A stretch of DNA of 64,000 nt from Gnetum montanum (GCA_015680685.1 MNCI01002773.1:273731-337730); one strand, 5' to 3'. Numbered from the stretch's first letter, positions 43,390 to 56,780 are shown. The notes: generated by a model from the sequence alone, not told the origin. Translations and numbers: made by a program.

Positions 43390-46300
43390 ATGGCACCAAA
43401 GCAATGTGGAGGAAAGAATAGAAATCCTACAATCTAGAAGATGGATGAGCATTTTAGAGAGTTATCAGAGGTTCCTAGGCCTATCACCATCCATGCCTCA
43501 GCCATCACCACTCCTAGGTAGGTATTTTTACCTATTTTTGCCTTTGTTTTCTATGGTTTTTCTAGTCTTGTTTTCCATGTGTTGGAGCCATATTTTTCTA
43601 GATCAACTTTGGTTAAGGGATTAAAATGGAATTATGATGAAATCCCACCTTCTACTTTGGCCATTTCCACATAGATCCATGGTTCTTTCATTGCTTTAGC
43701 TTTTGTAGATTTGATTTTAAAAATAGGGCTTGCTATTTTCATGCTTTTTTCCCAAAATATTTGGATAGGGCCGTTTTTTTAGATCCAGGTCTTATGATTT
43801 CTTAAAATTAAATTTTAACAAAATACTACCCCACAATTTTGGTGTGAATTTTAGTGAGTTTCAATCATTTTGGCTATTTCGATTGTTTCCATGGCTATAT
43901 GAAATCTAGATTTTGAGGTTTTTGAAGTTTTGGCATGAAAAAGTGAGTAATGTTTTGTATTGTTTCTTGGGATAACAACTACATATTTGTGAAATTGAAT
44001 GTCATTTTTTGTAGCCCTTCTTTTAAGCTTTCTAATGGCTATTTTCTCATTTAATTTCACCTTGAAATGACAATTATGGCTATTTTCCTAATGTTGCACA
44101 GTTAGGTATCTCATGCCGTTTTTATAATTTCATATAATCTTGCAGCTTTTCTCTAAGGAAAATGCAAAGATTTTGGATATTTATAGTTATCACTAAGTAG
44201 GTTTTGGCTTCAGGTTTCCAACGGAGGTGAAATCACTCTAATTGGACTTGAAATGAATTTTCTACAAATTTTTTACTAAGCATGTATAATAAGGATGTTT
44301 GTGCCATTTTTGAATTATTGTCCAAATTGATGAAATTTTCCTGCATAAACGCCAAAGGTTTTAAATTTTTTCTAAGCATGGATCTATAGGGCTCCATTTA
44401 AGCTTTCAAATAGTGGTGGAATCACTCCATTTGGAGCTCAAATGAATTTTTGCAAATGTGTACCAACCCTAAGTGAAAAAGGTTAATGGTGATGGCTAAA
44501 TTTTGGCTATGCTTTATGGAGATATGGTTATGCATCTTTGGTTATAGTGATCATGGCCATAAGATTCATAATTTTGAGATTCTATTTATGGAAAAATCAC
44601 TAAAATCAATGTTCAAATGATTTTTTAATGAATTTTTTGGTTGTGGTTGTGTGAACAAGGAAAAATCATGGTTGTAGCACATTACCCAATTGGAAACAAA
44701 AGTGGTTGATATGTATAGCTTATGCTTTTCTTTTGTCAACATGTAAAATGAATGCATGATTTTTTTAAGACAAGTAAAAGCGTTTTTTATTTTTAACAAG
44801 CTTTTACAATGGCTACATGGTTTTTTCTACATGTATGATGCTTTTACTATGGCTTAGATGTTTATTCCAAGTTTATGCATGCTTTGCATAATTTAGATGT
44901 TTTTTTTTCTAAACTTATGTTTTCTTTTTTCTAAATTTATGCATAATTCAGATGTTTTTTCCAAATTTATGCATGCTTTGCATAATTTAGATGTTTTTCT
45001 AAACTTATGCTTGCTTTTTCCTAAATTTACACATAATGTAGATGCTATTTTCTAAATTTATGCATAACTTAGACCAAGTTTTAGTTTTAGCTATAATGTT
45101 TTGGCTGTGATATTTTGGTTATGGTAATAATTCTTTGATGGAATTTTTAAAGTTAATTTAGACAAACACATTAGAGCTTTTTACATAGGCTAATTTCACC
45201 TCAGACTAGATGTGTTTTCCAAAATTTGCTAAGTAATTCTATAATGTAAGGCTATGCAAGGTTGTAATAATGTTTTATCATGAATTCCTTAAGCTAATTT
45301 AGATAAACACCTTAGAGTTTTTTACATAGGCTAATTTCACCTATGACCAAATATTTTTTCTAAATATTCTAAGTAATTCCAATTGGTCACAATGTTTTTG
45401 ATTTACTTCATGTAGGATCTTTTTAAGGCCTATCTTCATCATCGTGGACTTGGTGGGTATCTTGTGCTACATTGGTCATCCAATTACCAACACTCCGCTA
45501 CATGACATACATTTTGGAAAGCTCTTATTATGGTTGTAGCCAAGGGTAAGGGAATTCCTTGCCTACCTTCTTAAGAACTTTTGTGTGATGCTGTGATCAT
45601 ACTTGTCTACGAATATAGCTGAGGTCATAGTGGAGACCTTGTTACATTAGGCATCTAGCTTGATCATCAGATTCATTATTAACAAGCTACCCATTAAGAT
45701 AGTAGGCGGACTAGTAGATGCCACAAGCCCATGTTACCTTATAGAGATCTAGATGATGCCAAAGTATAGTTGGTATAATGTTGAAAATACTCTAATGGTG
45801 GCACATAGAGCACACACATTATTCTAGAACCCACCTAGCACCATGTATCATCTACAAGGATGAGCATGGTTATTATAATGCTTTTATGTTTTTTCTTAAT
45901 TATCTTTCCTAATTTCATCAATTTTTCAAATTTCTTGCAGAAACAAGGTCAATGATCAAGGTTTGGTCATTAATGATCAAATATTGGTAGTGGCTCAAAC
46001 TACTTTGATGAATTCACTAAGAGTCCTCAAATTAGAATTGCCATGTATCAATAGTTAAGATGGGACTTTAATGCATACACTTCAAGATTCAACCTTGTAC
46101 ATGAAGTGTAAGGATGATAGAATGATGCACAGCTAGTGGGTAGATGTTGATAGCATGGATCAAACCCTTGTAGCTAGGACCTCCACTCAAACCACACTAA
46201 AGAAGAAAATGAAAGGTAAACATAAAGGTTATAGCTTTAGTGTTTTATGGCTATAACTTTGAGTGTTTTATTGATTTTCTTGTTTGTTAAAATTGTTCAT

Positions 46301-49008
46301 GCTGATGCTAAACTTTGGTTATTTCTTTGCAGGACCTTCCACCTCGATTGATGTCACTATAGCACTTTTAGGTTCATGTCATGAGGATACCCTCATCTTG
46401 AAGTATGGTGAGGTGACATCAGCATAGGAATGGATAAAGGGATAGACACCTTGGTACATTCAAGAAAACATCTAGTGTGTAGGTTTTCTTGATGTATTTA
46501 TGGTACATATCCCTTCTGTTCCTGTGTGAAGATGTTGCATGTCATAAACTCCTTCAATGAGAAGGTTGGTCATTTTAGCACCATCATCCAAGATCTGAAG
46601 CTAAAAATGGATGTTGGTGTTGGCCTCTTTTGTAACTTGTTTGATGTTCCTTCTAATGGGGAAAGGGTTCCTACTAGGATAGTAAGGAAAGTAAGGCATC
46701 GTGACGAAGTTCTGGAGTGCCTTGGTTCCAACATTGGCCACTTTGGAATTTTAATGGATAGCTTCATGAACCCTAATGCAATGGAATCATATCCTTTATT
46801 CAGGTCTTATGTGTTTCCTAAACTATTATCACAAAAGGAGGTAATCAGCTTAGCACATTGGTGGACCTTTAAGACGGTCTTGATGGAGAGCATTAGATTT
46901 GATTGGGCGATTACTTTGGCTACTGGGCTTTAAGAGGAGATCCTTAGACTCTATGTTGATACCTCTATGATAATCCATATGCACTTTGCATTTTTTTCAA
47001 GTTATCTAAAGAGGTTTGCAAATTTTCTAGTGGTGTATAGGAATGGACAATGGGTTTTCCAAGACCCAAGTCAACTTTCTAGGCCCTGGATAAAGCACAT
47101 TTATGTAATAGTGCATGCCTAGAACCCACTAGAGGAGATGGATGATACATTATCCATTACCACTAAGAATCTTGATGTTAGGTAGTATGAGTCTCTTGAC
47201 AATACTGAGGATGATGAGCCTCTCACATTTCTTGCTAGTATCTAGGATGCCAGATGATGATGTATGAAGGCCAAATGGGTAGCTAGAGAGAAACTCAAGA
47301 GGTCTATGAAGGAGGCACCCCCAACATCAAATCAACCTACTTCAAAGAAGCTTAAGTTCAAGCTTAGGTCATCACAATAGGTAGTTACAGGTATGCTTTG
47401 TTTGGATATTTCATGTTTTAAAGCTTATTGATGCTTTATGGTTTGATGTATTAATCTGTTTTCTATGTGCTATGGTTGTAGACAAATGTTAGGCTATGGT
47501 AGCCCAAGCTATCGTGGAGGTAGAACAAAGACATGTAGAAGAGGCACTTCTAAAGTAACCTGTGTTTGAAGGCTTTGTTGATGTAGATATAGATGATCTA
47601 GATACCTTGTTTGGTGAGGTGGTATTGGGTAAATCCCCCGTCATCATCCCTAAGGAGGAAGAGGAAGAGAAGCTAGGTATGCCCATGCCTTAATATTTTT
47701 GTTATATCTTATTGTTTATCTTTGGTTATCATCCTAACATTTGGATGATTATTATGCTTATAATAGTTTCTAAACCACTAGCACAAGCTCCCATACCTAG
47801 GTTTCATGTGAAACCATGCGTAGAGACTCTAAACAAAGTGGAGTTCATGCATGGGATGGCTAAGGACATCATTGATCAATTGCATCAGGTTACACTTGAG
47901 ATAGGTAAGGATTTTATTTTATATGCTTTAGTCATAGGCTATGGTTGCGTTATGGCTATCTTAGGTTATGCATTATGCTTTATGGATATATTTTATGCAT
48001 GTGTAGTGCCTTCTGTGGAATGGGACCGTAGCAGAGACATGGAGATAGACTCCTTATGTAAGCTTCCCTCTAATGTATCTAGTATACCTATGAAGTTGTA
48101 CGAGACTACTACTGCTTTAGCAATGTTATGTGCAAAAACTTCATGGGAGTTAGAGGGGTCCAACAAATCCCTATGGAAAGAAGTTGTAGTCTTAAGGAAA
48201 AAGACTCAATGGGAGGAGGATACAAATAGAGATCTCTGAGATTTTAAGGCCTTTGTGGAAGCCCACGTGGCTAACCTAGGAAAGTTTTGAACTAGGGAGA
48301 TCATGTGGGCCTACTATTGGCATGTTGTTCAAGACAAAGTAGCAATTCTACAAGAAATGGTGGAACAACATATGCAGATGGACCTTATCTCCTAGAAGAT
48401 TGAGGACTAGAAGAATTACTACACTTGGGTCTTAGAGTGGAGCAAGAAACAAAAGGTCCACAAGCGATAGTATAAGGAAGATTGTGGGGCCTACCTAAAG
48501 TGACTTAAGGAGGAGTTTATTGAATGATGTGAGAGAGAGTTTTTCATCCAAGGGATCCAGGTGGAGAGTGATTATCAATTTTTTGAAAGTAATCTCACAG
48601 TGAAGCAATCCCCTACTCTTTAGATTACCATTTTTGAAGGTGAGACCTCTACTGATATTACTACCCAGAAGCTTCCTGCTTGGACTATTATAGATAGGTC
48701 TAGCATCCTTTCTAGCATTGATCTTGGGGATGTTGACTTGGCCAACATGATAGAGGACTAGATCCTTAATCATTTTGAGGAAGGTCTTCCACTTCTACCC
48801 TTGGAGGTCATGGAGTAAGAATACCCATAGGTTTGATATGTTTTAGTTTTGAGTTTAAGTATGGCTTTGATTTTGAATATGGGTTATTAATTGGCTATAC
48901 ATTATTGCATTTTAGGCCTCAGGAGACATTGGCATCCCTAGTGGTGAGGGTGAGAATGACCCACCACTTCCTCCTCCGGATGGCACTCAGCAACCTCCAT
49001 TAGTTTAG
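43390..49008 (+). pseudogene. Antisense split gene of element B (eight exons, about 1,050 residues)
   Basis: Reconstructed exons: 43390-43517, 45416 to about 45880, 45941-46215, 46333-47390, 47482-47676, 47767-47904, 48007-48830 and 48916-49008. Exons 1, 4, 6 and 7 are within a few bases of the element A lengths (128 vs 119, 1058 vs 1052, 138 vs 141, 824 vs 826). Matching blocks include IFLRPIFIIVDLVGILC and REFLAYLLKNFCVML (exon 2), ILKYGEV and FPKLLSQKEVISL (exon 4), FVDVDIDDLDTLFGEV (exon 5), CVETLNKVEFMHGMAKDIID (exon 6), SIDLGDVDLANMIED (exon 7) and GEGENDPPLPPPDG (exon 8). Stops and shifts are present, so the copy is dead. There is no TE or cellular family I can name. Confidence 0.75.
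43518..45415 (+). repeat. Intron 1 of the antisense gene (B), with several internal repeats
   Basis: The donor is GTAGGTATT and the acceptor ends CATGTAG. It contains a duplicated block with GGAATCACTCCATTTGGA (about 44228 and 44410), a run of TTTATGCATGCTTTGCATAA units at 44860-45065, and two copies of a block of about 130 bp with TTACATAGGCTAATTTCACC (about 45150-45245 and 45287-45385). Confidence 0.6.
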
Positions 49009-49939
49009 CTTGTTGGCTATTTTTTTTATTTTAATGTTGATGGCTATGATTAGCCAAGACTACGTTATAGATGGTTGTTATTCTTTGACATTCTTGTAAT
49101 AAAGTGTGGCCATGGCTTATTTATGTTATGGACATTTTAACTTTAAGTTTAAATTTTGGTTTTATTTTTGGCTATATGTATTTATCGTTGTAGTAAACAT
49201 TGTCAATGGCTATGTTGACGTTTTGGTTCTAAATAGAAAATCAATATGATCAAAGAAATATAATAAAAGGGATGTTTGATAGTTTTAGGCCATCATGGGC
49301 ATAGGTTATATTTTGTTGTATGGTTATGACTACATTGCCACTTTAAGATCCCAGTGGACCATGGTTTAATTGTGGCTAGTTTTGCTAGTTTTAGGCCATG
49401 ATTGGCCATGTTGTGTTGTTTTGGTAGATGTTTCCAATTTAAGGCCATGGTGGGTCATCATGCCAATTTCAGGTCTTAGTAGACCAGATATGAAAAATAA
49501 GTATATTCATAAGGCTTTTTCGATGTTTGTAATATAAGTAAAAATAAAGAGAGGTTGTAGCAAATAGGTAAAAATGCAAACAAACTTAGGCTACATACAT
49601 AGGCTACATGCATAAAGAGTAAAACAAAAAATGCATAAAAAGATATAATAAATTATCAAAGAAAAGTAAGGCTATATGGCTATCAATGCATCTGGTCATA
49701 GGGGCATGGGAAGGTTAAGGTAAACCTCACTTATGTAGATTCTTCCTAATCTTTGTAAGATTAGGATGTAATTAAGGCCTACTCTGCACAAGCTTCTATT
49801 TCCCATCTTCTTCACTTATGATGTTAAAAGGAAGTTCATCCCATAATGTATCCCATTGCTTATAATTGTCATTGTTGGCTTTCTTGGATTGTTTCTCTTC
49901 ATGGCTGGGAGCTACTTCTTGAAGCTCAACTTCAAACCC
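49009..49939. other. Spacer between antisense gene and protease (B), with hairpins
   Basis: Hairpins after TAGTTTTAGG, CTTTAAG or CCAATTTAAGG leads: about 49282 (GGCC-ATCATG-GGCA), 49347-49360 (GATC-CCAGTG-GACC), 49394 (GGCC), 49443-49456 (GGCC-ATGGTG-GGTC) and 49472-49485 (GGTC-TTAGTA-GACC). 49500-49930 has no supported frame apart from the end of the protease region. Confidence 0.65.
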
Positions 49940-50330
49940 TTATTCTATGTCTATGTTATTGATAGTCATAGGAACCGCGTTATCACCATGAATGATGATT
50001 TCACCAACTTCGTAAAGAAGGTGAATTTCATGATGGATGGGAGAGAACACAACTGATAATTGAGCCAACCAAAGGCTTTCTAGGATCAAGTTGAATCTTG
50101 GAATCTCTTCCACCATCAAGAAGTTGGCAGTTATAGAGAATTGCTTTCCTACTACAAAATCCAAGGAGATGGACCCCTTGATGGCAACCCTCAATCCATT
50201 GAAGGACTTAATAGCTATAGTGGTTGTAGATTGTATTTTCTTAGTTAAGCCCAAGCATCCAACAATGGTGCATGGGATGATATTGGTTGTAGATCTCTTA
50301 TCAACATGCATTCCATAGATTTTAAACTAT
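49940..50330 (-). pseudogene. Protease of element B
   Basis: The frame shows MHVDKRSTTNIIP at the active-site position, where D-K-R replaces D-x-G, then IKGSISLDFVVGKQF, FNLILESLWLAQL and SPIHHEIHLL. It aligns end to end with the element A protease, including the tail NNIDIE. The lost Gly and the changed ILGRSWL (ILESLWL) make it inactive. Confidence 0.78.
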
Positions 50331-51480
50331 TCTATGCATATGGTTATGAATAGAGGGGTTGTAGTTACTTTTCCATTTTGGGGATTAATGTTAATTTTTC
50401 TATTGTGAAATGTTAAGGGTATTGACATCTCCCCCCTTGATGAGGGAGCAATCATCACTACATGGATGGACTCCTCATTAGCTAAGATATCCTCACTAAT
50501 GGGTATGAAAGTTAACATTTTGATTAGCACCTCAGGATGTGTGGTAGAAGTCATGATCAGGTCATACAAGCTTAAGGTTGTATTCTTTTGCTTGAGGGTT
50601 TGCCTGACATGGTCCATTGCACTAAGGAATTTTTTATCATTGATCATGGGCTTGTCACCCCGGTTGTGCTTTACTTCCCCCATGTGTCTCAAAATGCAAA
50701 CTTTAGCTTTAGGTTGTGGCTATTGTGACTCTTTCTCTTTGTTTTGGTTGTGGGTTTTTGTGTCCTCCTATGTCCTTTTTGTTGGAGTGGGTTGAGCATA
50801 GGAGGTCATGGGTATAGTCAAAATGGAAGTGGGCTTTAGTGGATCCACTTCCTTTTGTGCCTCCATCTACTTGTCACCCTTGTTATGAGGTTTTTGCTTA
50901 TGCTTCTTCCTCTATTTGGCTGAAATGTTTTGCTTGTTAGCTATTGGCTATGAGGAAGAGGCAATAGCATTAGCTACCACAATAGGTCATTGTGATGTTG
51001 GTTGGGCTACGACTACTTGGATTATATTGGGTTGGGGGCCCATGATGACAAAATATTCCTTGGGAAATACTCATGATAGTGCTTTTATGATAAAAGGGGT
51101 TCTTGAGCTATGGGAATCTAAAGAAGACCTTTCATTGTAGAGGGGTACTTGAATCATGAATGGTTCTCTTGCAGGTCTCTAATCATCATCAATGTTGGAT
51201 GCTGAAATAACATAAGGGTTGTCATTAGCATTCAATAGGTCCTTGTAGGCTTGCATTGATTTTTTTTGTGGTTGAACTATATTGGAAGCATCTAAGACTA
51301 GCTTTCCCTATCTATTATCCTTTGCAGGTCATCCTTAAGCATAAGGTAGAATTCTATGTCATGACCAAGCAATTGATGATAATGGAAGACATGGTCTAGC
51401 TTGAAGTATCTAGGAAACTAGGGATCATCCTTTGTTGCCCAAGTGGGGTCCTTGGCTATTTCACATAGCTGCTCATGTTT
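50331..51480 (-). pseudogene. Gag-protease linker and nucleocapsid region of element B
   Basis: 50327-50692 includes QKNTTLSLYDLIMTST, shared with element A. Around 51300-51480 the finger region reads DHVFHYHQLLGHDIEFYLML, a Tat-type finger with its Cys positions decayed. Between them the frame is interrupted repeatedly. Confidence 0.65.
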
Positions 51481-53358
51481 CATTCAAGTAGCTTCAATTA
51501 TTTGTTTGTGTTACATGCGTCCACTTTTTAATAGTTGGTCTAATAGCTCTAATGGTTTTATAGGGAAGGTAGTGTATTTGAACTTGTCCGTTTGTTCAAA
51601 GTTAGGTTTGGTTGTTATTGATGTAGTGGCCCTAGAGGTCAATGGTTGGTTATTGTGGTTATTAGTAGTAGCCTTGGGTGGATTGGACTTCAAACCTTGG
51701 TTTGTAGTCTTTGTTTCTCTTGTCATAGTTGCTATGGTCATGCTATTTTGTTTTCTCTTTTCTTTGTATCTCTAAGAGTGTTGATTTTTATATGCTATAT
51801 AGGCTAGATCATGACTAGCCTTTGCAACATCCTCTATATTTTTAGTTTGAGAGAATGCCTAGCTAAGGGATTGTGGATCAAGGTAGTAGAGTTTAGACTT
51901 GATGAAGTCATTAACTACTCCCTTAAATATGGTTAAAAGATGAGTTTTGACTATGGGCTATGGTATTTCATTGAGTAGTCTATTCCATCTCTAGATGAAC
52001 TTATATATGGATTCTAAGAGCCCTTGCTTGACCTTCATGAGTTGATCAAGAATTGTGTTAGGCTTCAAGTTATACTTGAAGTAGTTGACAAACTAGGCTG
52101 CTAAGTCCTCTAAAGAGGATATGGATCCTTTGGGTAATGCATAGTACTAATCAATTTCTTTCCTAGTTAAATACATAGGGAAAATCCTCATGATGATATG
52201 AGGCCATGGTTGTAAGAGTAAACATTTAGATTGAAAGGTAATAAGATCACATTAGGATCACCTTCTCTATTATATTTGCTAAATTGGGAAATAGGAACAC
52301 TAGGAGGAAATGTCAAGGGTGTGACTATAGAACTAATGGGATCATCCTGGTAGAAGTTCATAATCTTGATAGTTTGTGAAGTAGAGGCCTTAAGCCTCTT
52401 CAACTTCTCCATGGGATCCTGAATCATCCAAAAAGCTTGATCCAATCCCTGTGGTGGCCCTGTTTGCTATGGAGTTTGCAGATATGGCTATGGCATTTGT
52501 TGCGAGGCATGTGGCCTTGCTATGGGTTCCAAGATGGAAGAAAGAGGTTGTGTCATGGTCATAGCTTGTGGACCAAACAAAGAAAAAGAGATATATGCTA
52601 GTACTTGAGGCATAAATAGGATAAAGGGGTGTGTGATCCTTGTGTTGCTTAGGGTCCCATGGTGGATCCCACGTGTGTAATTAATGAAGTTTTGGTGGTA
52701 AAAACCATTGTTGATAGTTTTATATATCGAGACTATGTGGTAAATGGCATAGATAGGTTATGGATCATAGTTTGTGGCATCGATTGAGTTTGATGCATGT
52801 CTATGATTGATGTGGGATCAGCTATGATAAGGTAGGAAGGAATGGAAGATGATGGCACCATGCCCATGGGAAAATAAAAGCATTATAGGAAGGTGCTATG
52901 ACCTGGGAAGTGTTTGTTGGAACAGTCCTCCTAAGATGTTTTGAGACTTAGATTCTACCTTAAATTCATCCTTCTCTATTGTTCCTTAGAGCCATGCTTG
53001 TCATCTTCCTCTTCCATGGCAATCAATTAGGCTAGGATGCTAGCATAAATGTCATTAAGAGAAATTTGGTCATACAAGGAAGGGATGTACTCCTTTCCAC
53101 CCTTATGTATGAGCTCAAACTCCCTCTTGGGCTCTACTTCCATACATGGAATTAGCATGTTTGCATGTATTTAGCATAAATGAAGTTATAACAATATTCA
53201 TTTATAGCTGCAAAATTAGGACTATCCCCTCTAGCCCTCAAAGATTGCCTACACTAAATGATCACATAATCTTTGGGGTCATAGACCCTCATGGCTTGTT
53301 GGCTAGGATCTTTGCTAGTGAGGGTGAAGAGAAATTTGGTGGACTATTGGAAAGACAT
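51481..53358 (-). pseudogene. Gag capsid and N-terminal regions of element B
   Basis: The likely start is the ATG at 53358 (MSFQ, stop, STKFLF), matching the element A N-terminus through RQSLR and FIYAKYMQ. 52188-52445 gives MDQAFWMIQDPMEKLKRLKA and ISQFSKYNREGDPN, the start of the gag core. 51511-51741 gives the basic Thr-rich stretch before the finger. The core itself is badly decayed by stops and shifts. Confidence 0.65.
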
Positions 53359-54200
53359 GGCTATAGTATTGAAAATGGCTTAAAATAGGCATAAATCGTA
53401 AAATTGAAGTAAATTCTAGTGAATGGAATTCAAAACATTTTAAAGAAAATAAGAATAGCAAAAAATGAGGTACTTACTATAATTAGTAAGTGGGGGATAG
53501 GAGGGGTTTACCCCCTTACCAAGAATGGAAAGTTGAAAACATTGGTGTCAAGCCTCAACCAAGTTGGCCTCCCAACTACCTCTACATTGGGTATGCCAGG
53601 GGGAGGGGTGAAGAAGGGCATTGAGATAATGAAAATATCACATCTTCTAAGTCAATGTTGATGAGGGGGAAGGTTGAAAACCAAAGTGGAAAGTTTAGGT
53701 TTTCCTACTAAAAATTGGTTTTAGTAAGATGCCAATTCTCTTAGCTTAGAAAAAATGAGGGGAAGCTAACTTTCTCAACTTGGAAATATGGGGGAAAGCT
53801 AACTTCTAGAAGTTGGATGGCTTCTAGAAGGGTTGAACCATCCAATTTAGAAACTAGAGAAATTGGTTGAAACATTCATAATAGGTGTTGTGAAATTTCA
53901 GCATCCAAACCACCTGTAACTTTCATGCTAAGGTTTCTACTACAAGGGAATTTTGTCAGCCAAGGGAAATAAGGAAATGCAAAAAAAAAAATCATTGCTA
54001 GCTTTAGAAATTCACAACAATAGTTGTAAAACTTTTCAAGCCCAAACACCTACCACTTCCATGTTGGATTTTGGGAGTAGAGGGGAATGAATCGTAGCAT
54101 TGATTGTAAGGTAGATTTGAAGGTTTTGGCTAAAGAAATCAAGGAAAAGCTTGCAAATGACAACATGAGCAATGAAAAAGAATAGATTTGGTCATAGAAT
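53359..54200 (-). other. Leader of element B
   Basis: No supported frame. It contains AACTTGG/CCAAGTT and CTTCTAGAAG palindromes and CCATGTTGG words shared with the LTR and the array. Confidence 0.45.
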
Positions 54201-54204
54201 TTAG

Positions 54205-54228
54205 ATCAAGGTGCTTCTTCTAGTGCTA
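54205..54228 (-). promoter_or_regulatory. Primer-binding site of element B (decayed)
   Basis: On the minus strand, just inside the LTR, AGCACTAGAAGAAGCACC aligns with the element A site TGGCACTAGAAGGAGAGC. Confidence 0.45.
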
Positions 54229-54236
54229 AGAAAAAT

Positions 54237-55696
54237 TGTTGCAATTGAGAATTTTGGTTATTGGAAAAACCAAAGATTCTTAGTGCAGTAGTTCTCCAAC
54301 CCCAAATCCTCAAGGCCTCCATAGGAAAAATGAGATTTGAGGCACCATGGCCAGTTTGGTAGATCAACTAGGAACTTATGAAATGCAAAATGTAGAAATA
54401 CAAAAAGATTTATATAATGCACAGAAAATAAGTTAATATACCTTGCATACAAAACCCAAATCTTAAAAACTTTATTGAGAGAAAATAATAAATAATAAGT
54501 TAGAGAAATGTGTATAGGAAATGCTTGAGTGGGCAACAAGGGAGGTTCACTTAGGTAGGGCTTTAGGATCCATTGATGTTAATGAAGTCATCTCCACAAT
54601 CCATATGTCCTATCACTCCCAATGCTATCGAACCTCCGATGCTACAATCTAAAATCTGGAATGTTGTCTACTACTAGGAGGGGGTGAGAAACGTGGAAAA
54701 TTTGGATGTTAAATTGCTCCATTTTGGGGTTTGGGAATCCTAGAAGTGTAGTGTTGACATAAAAAAATCAACAAATCTTAAGGCTATAATGCTTCCATGT
54801 TGGGGCTCAAGAGAATGCAAGTATGGGAACTTACAAGAGCTCTTGAGTGCTTGAAAATGCCCAAGTATGGAATTGTAGGAAGTTTTGTATTGTGTGAAGT
54901 GCTAAACCTTGAAAAAATTCTAGAACCTATAAATTATGTTGGAGGTTGGTTTTTATAGGTATTGGGCCATGAATGGGGCTGCAAAATGGCTACAAATTGG
55001 TTGTAAAATGGCTACAAATTGGCTGTCAAATTTTGGTGAGATGGGTGCCTAAATTTGGGGGGTTGCTATACATAGTAAGTTCTTTCCCCATGGCCACTCC
55101 ATTTACTATAAATAGTAACCAAGGCACACCTTCTATGCTGGAGATGAATTTTCCATGTTGAGCTCTCCACCATGCCTACTGAAGTGGCTACTCAATGTTG
55201 AAGTGCATGAAGTGATGAATTTTAGTTTTTATGGCTTCCATGTTGGGGGATGAAATTTTCAACACTAGGTATGAAGACTCTATGCTGAGGGATGAAGGTT
55301 TCCAGGCTATGCATATAGTCTCCACATTGCAGGAAGAAAGTTTCCAAAACTCCCATCCTTCCATGTTGGGGGTAGATGAGATTTATCCCCCTTCATGTGT
55401 TTCTAGAATGGAAAAGTGTATACCCCTGATAAAACCCATCAAATTGTCTTTTTGGCATTCCAAAGGGTATTTTTGATCCCCAATCCCAAATATAGATAAT
55501 AGGTGACTTTTTTCACTTGGGAAATAAGGCTTTGACCACTTTTGAGGCATTTTTCAGCCCCAAAAGTATAAAGTATGTGAAATTACCCACTGTGTTACAA
55601 TCTTTACATTTACAATGAATTTTTGCCTCACGTCTCATGGGGTAAAAGCTACATGATGAAAATTGACTATAAGATGCAAACTTTTGTGGTGTTTCA
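54237..55696 (-). repeat. 5' LTR of element B
   Basis: It is a direct copy of 34272-35755 and ends TTTGTGGTGTTTCA. A TATAAAAA box on the minus strand lies near 54950-54957. Sampled stretches differ by roughly 15 percent from the other LTR by eye. Confidence 0.9.
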
Positions 55697-55701
55697 GCAC
55701 T
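55697..55701. repeat. Target-site duplication of element B, right copy (GCACT)
   Basis: GCACT follows the CA end of the LTR and matches 34267-34271. Confidence 0.85.
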
Positions 55702-56780
55702 ATCAATGACTCTATGAAGGTTGGCCTCCTCCCTTGTTTCCCAACTGATGGTTTCTACAATCTATTGTAGATGACTCAACGATGGTCTCTAATCCTACAA
55801 TGGCAGTGGTGGAACTTGTTATTGTTGCTCATGTTGTTACTCTTGTTGCTCTTCACCATGGTCTTTTCTAGGTGGTGTTGGTTTGAGCAATTCAGCATAT
55901 GAAGCATTTTGGGCTCTTCTAGGAACATCATTAGTATATCCCAGGACTTTAGTTGGCTTGCAAAGCTTCTTGATAAGGTAGAGAAATGAAAGTTCTAGCT
56001 TTCCTTCCTTCCTTTCATCAAATTGCCTTTGAATTTCCATAAAATAGAGTTGTGTGAGGATGACATTGTATTTGCCCATCAAAATCATACTTTTCCTAGT
56101 TGCATAAGTGGATAGTAAAATGAATCCTTTGGTTGGAAATAGGTGATAGGTGCCAACTTTGAAGTAAATTCTTTCTTCCAAAGTTAGCTCATTATAGCAC
56201 TTATCTTCTTTGCCATATGCTCATTTCACCCATAGTTTTTTGGTTTTAGGATTTGATCAAGTGGTAGATGTGCTAACCTTACCCCTTCATTTGGTATATT
56301 TAGAGCTTCTACAATTGCCTTGATCAAGAATGAAACTAAAACTCCTTCAATGTTGACTATGGTGCCATCTTCCTTGTTGTGCCAAAACTGGTAGGTTTCT
56401 CCAAGGTACCATTCGACATTGTGTGAAAGTGTAGGCCATAGTTGTGATGCTTGGAGTTGCATCCTTACTACTTTAGGAAAAAATTCCATGAATAGGAAAA
56501 AGTTCATTTCAACAATAACCGTGGTTAAGATGGATCTCTCGTGAATAGCTCGGAGGTAGTCCTATGATAACATGAGGCATTGTCCTAGCACCTGTGGTTC
56601 CTCTGCCTCTCCTTAGGTCAATTTTCTGGTAGCAAGAGTTTCTTGATGAATGCTAAATGATTGGGCTTCCTACTCCTCATGTTCTAGTTGTTGTTCTCTT
56701 GTTTGGCCTCTACCTTGGTCTCTTAGTCTCTTACTTGCATCTTGTAAGGGTCCTCCTTGTGCTTCTCTCTTTGGAACCAT
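55702..56780 (-). pseudogene. Extra ORF of element D, N-terminal part
   Basis: The likely start is the ATG at 56780 (MVPKREAQGGPLQDASKRLR), a basic N-terminus like those of plant element extra ORFs. Then come MNFFLFMEFFPKVVRMQLQA, VNIEGVLVSFLIKAIVEALN and, in another frame, YHLFPTKGFILLSTYATRKS and LIKKLCKPTKVLG, then a Gln-rich stretch cut by element B. The layout resembles the putative plant transposon protein found in other retroelements. That is a guess from general appearance. It lies on the sense strand, downstream of protease where pol would be expected. Confidence 0.5.

Larger units (their letters stand above)
34272..55696 (-). mobile_element. Element B: complete Tat-type Ty3/gypsy retrotransposon, 21.4 kb, nested in element D
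   Basis: LTRs at 34272-35755 and 54237-55696 run TG to CA with a GCACT duplication. On the minus strand the order is leader, gag, protease, a spacer with the antisense gene, pol N-terminus, RT, RNase H, archaeal-type RNase H and integrase. This is the same plan as element A, with clear protein similarity but different LTRs. It interrupts the extra ORF of element D, so it is younger than D. All genes carry stops. Confidence 0.92.

Noticed and set aside
42104-43624. Short plus-strand ORFs in the element B array and first exon
   Set aside because: Those inside the tandem array have no shared protein pattern between units. The 43376 frame overlaps exon 1 but in a different frame from the conserved one.
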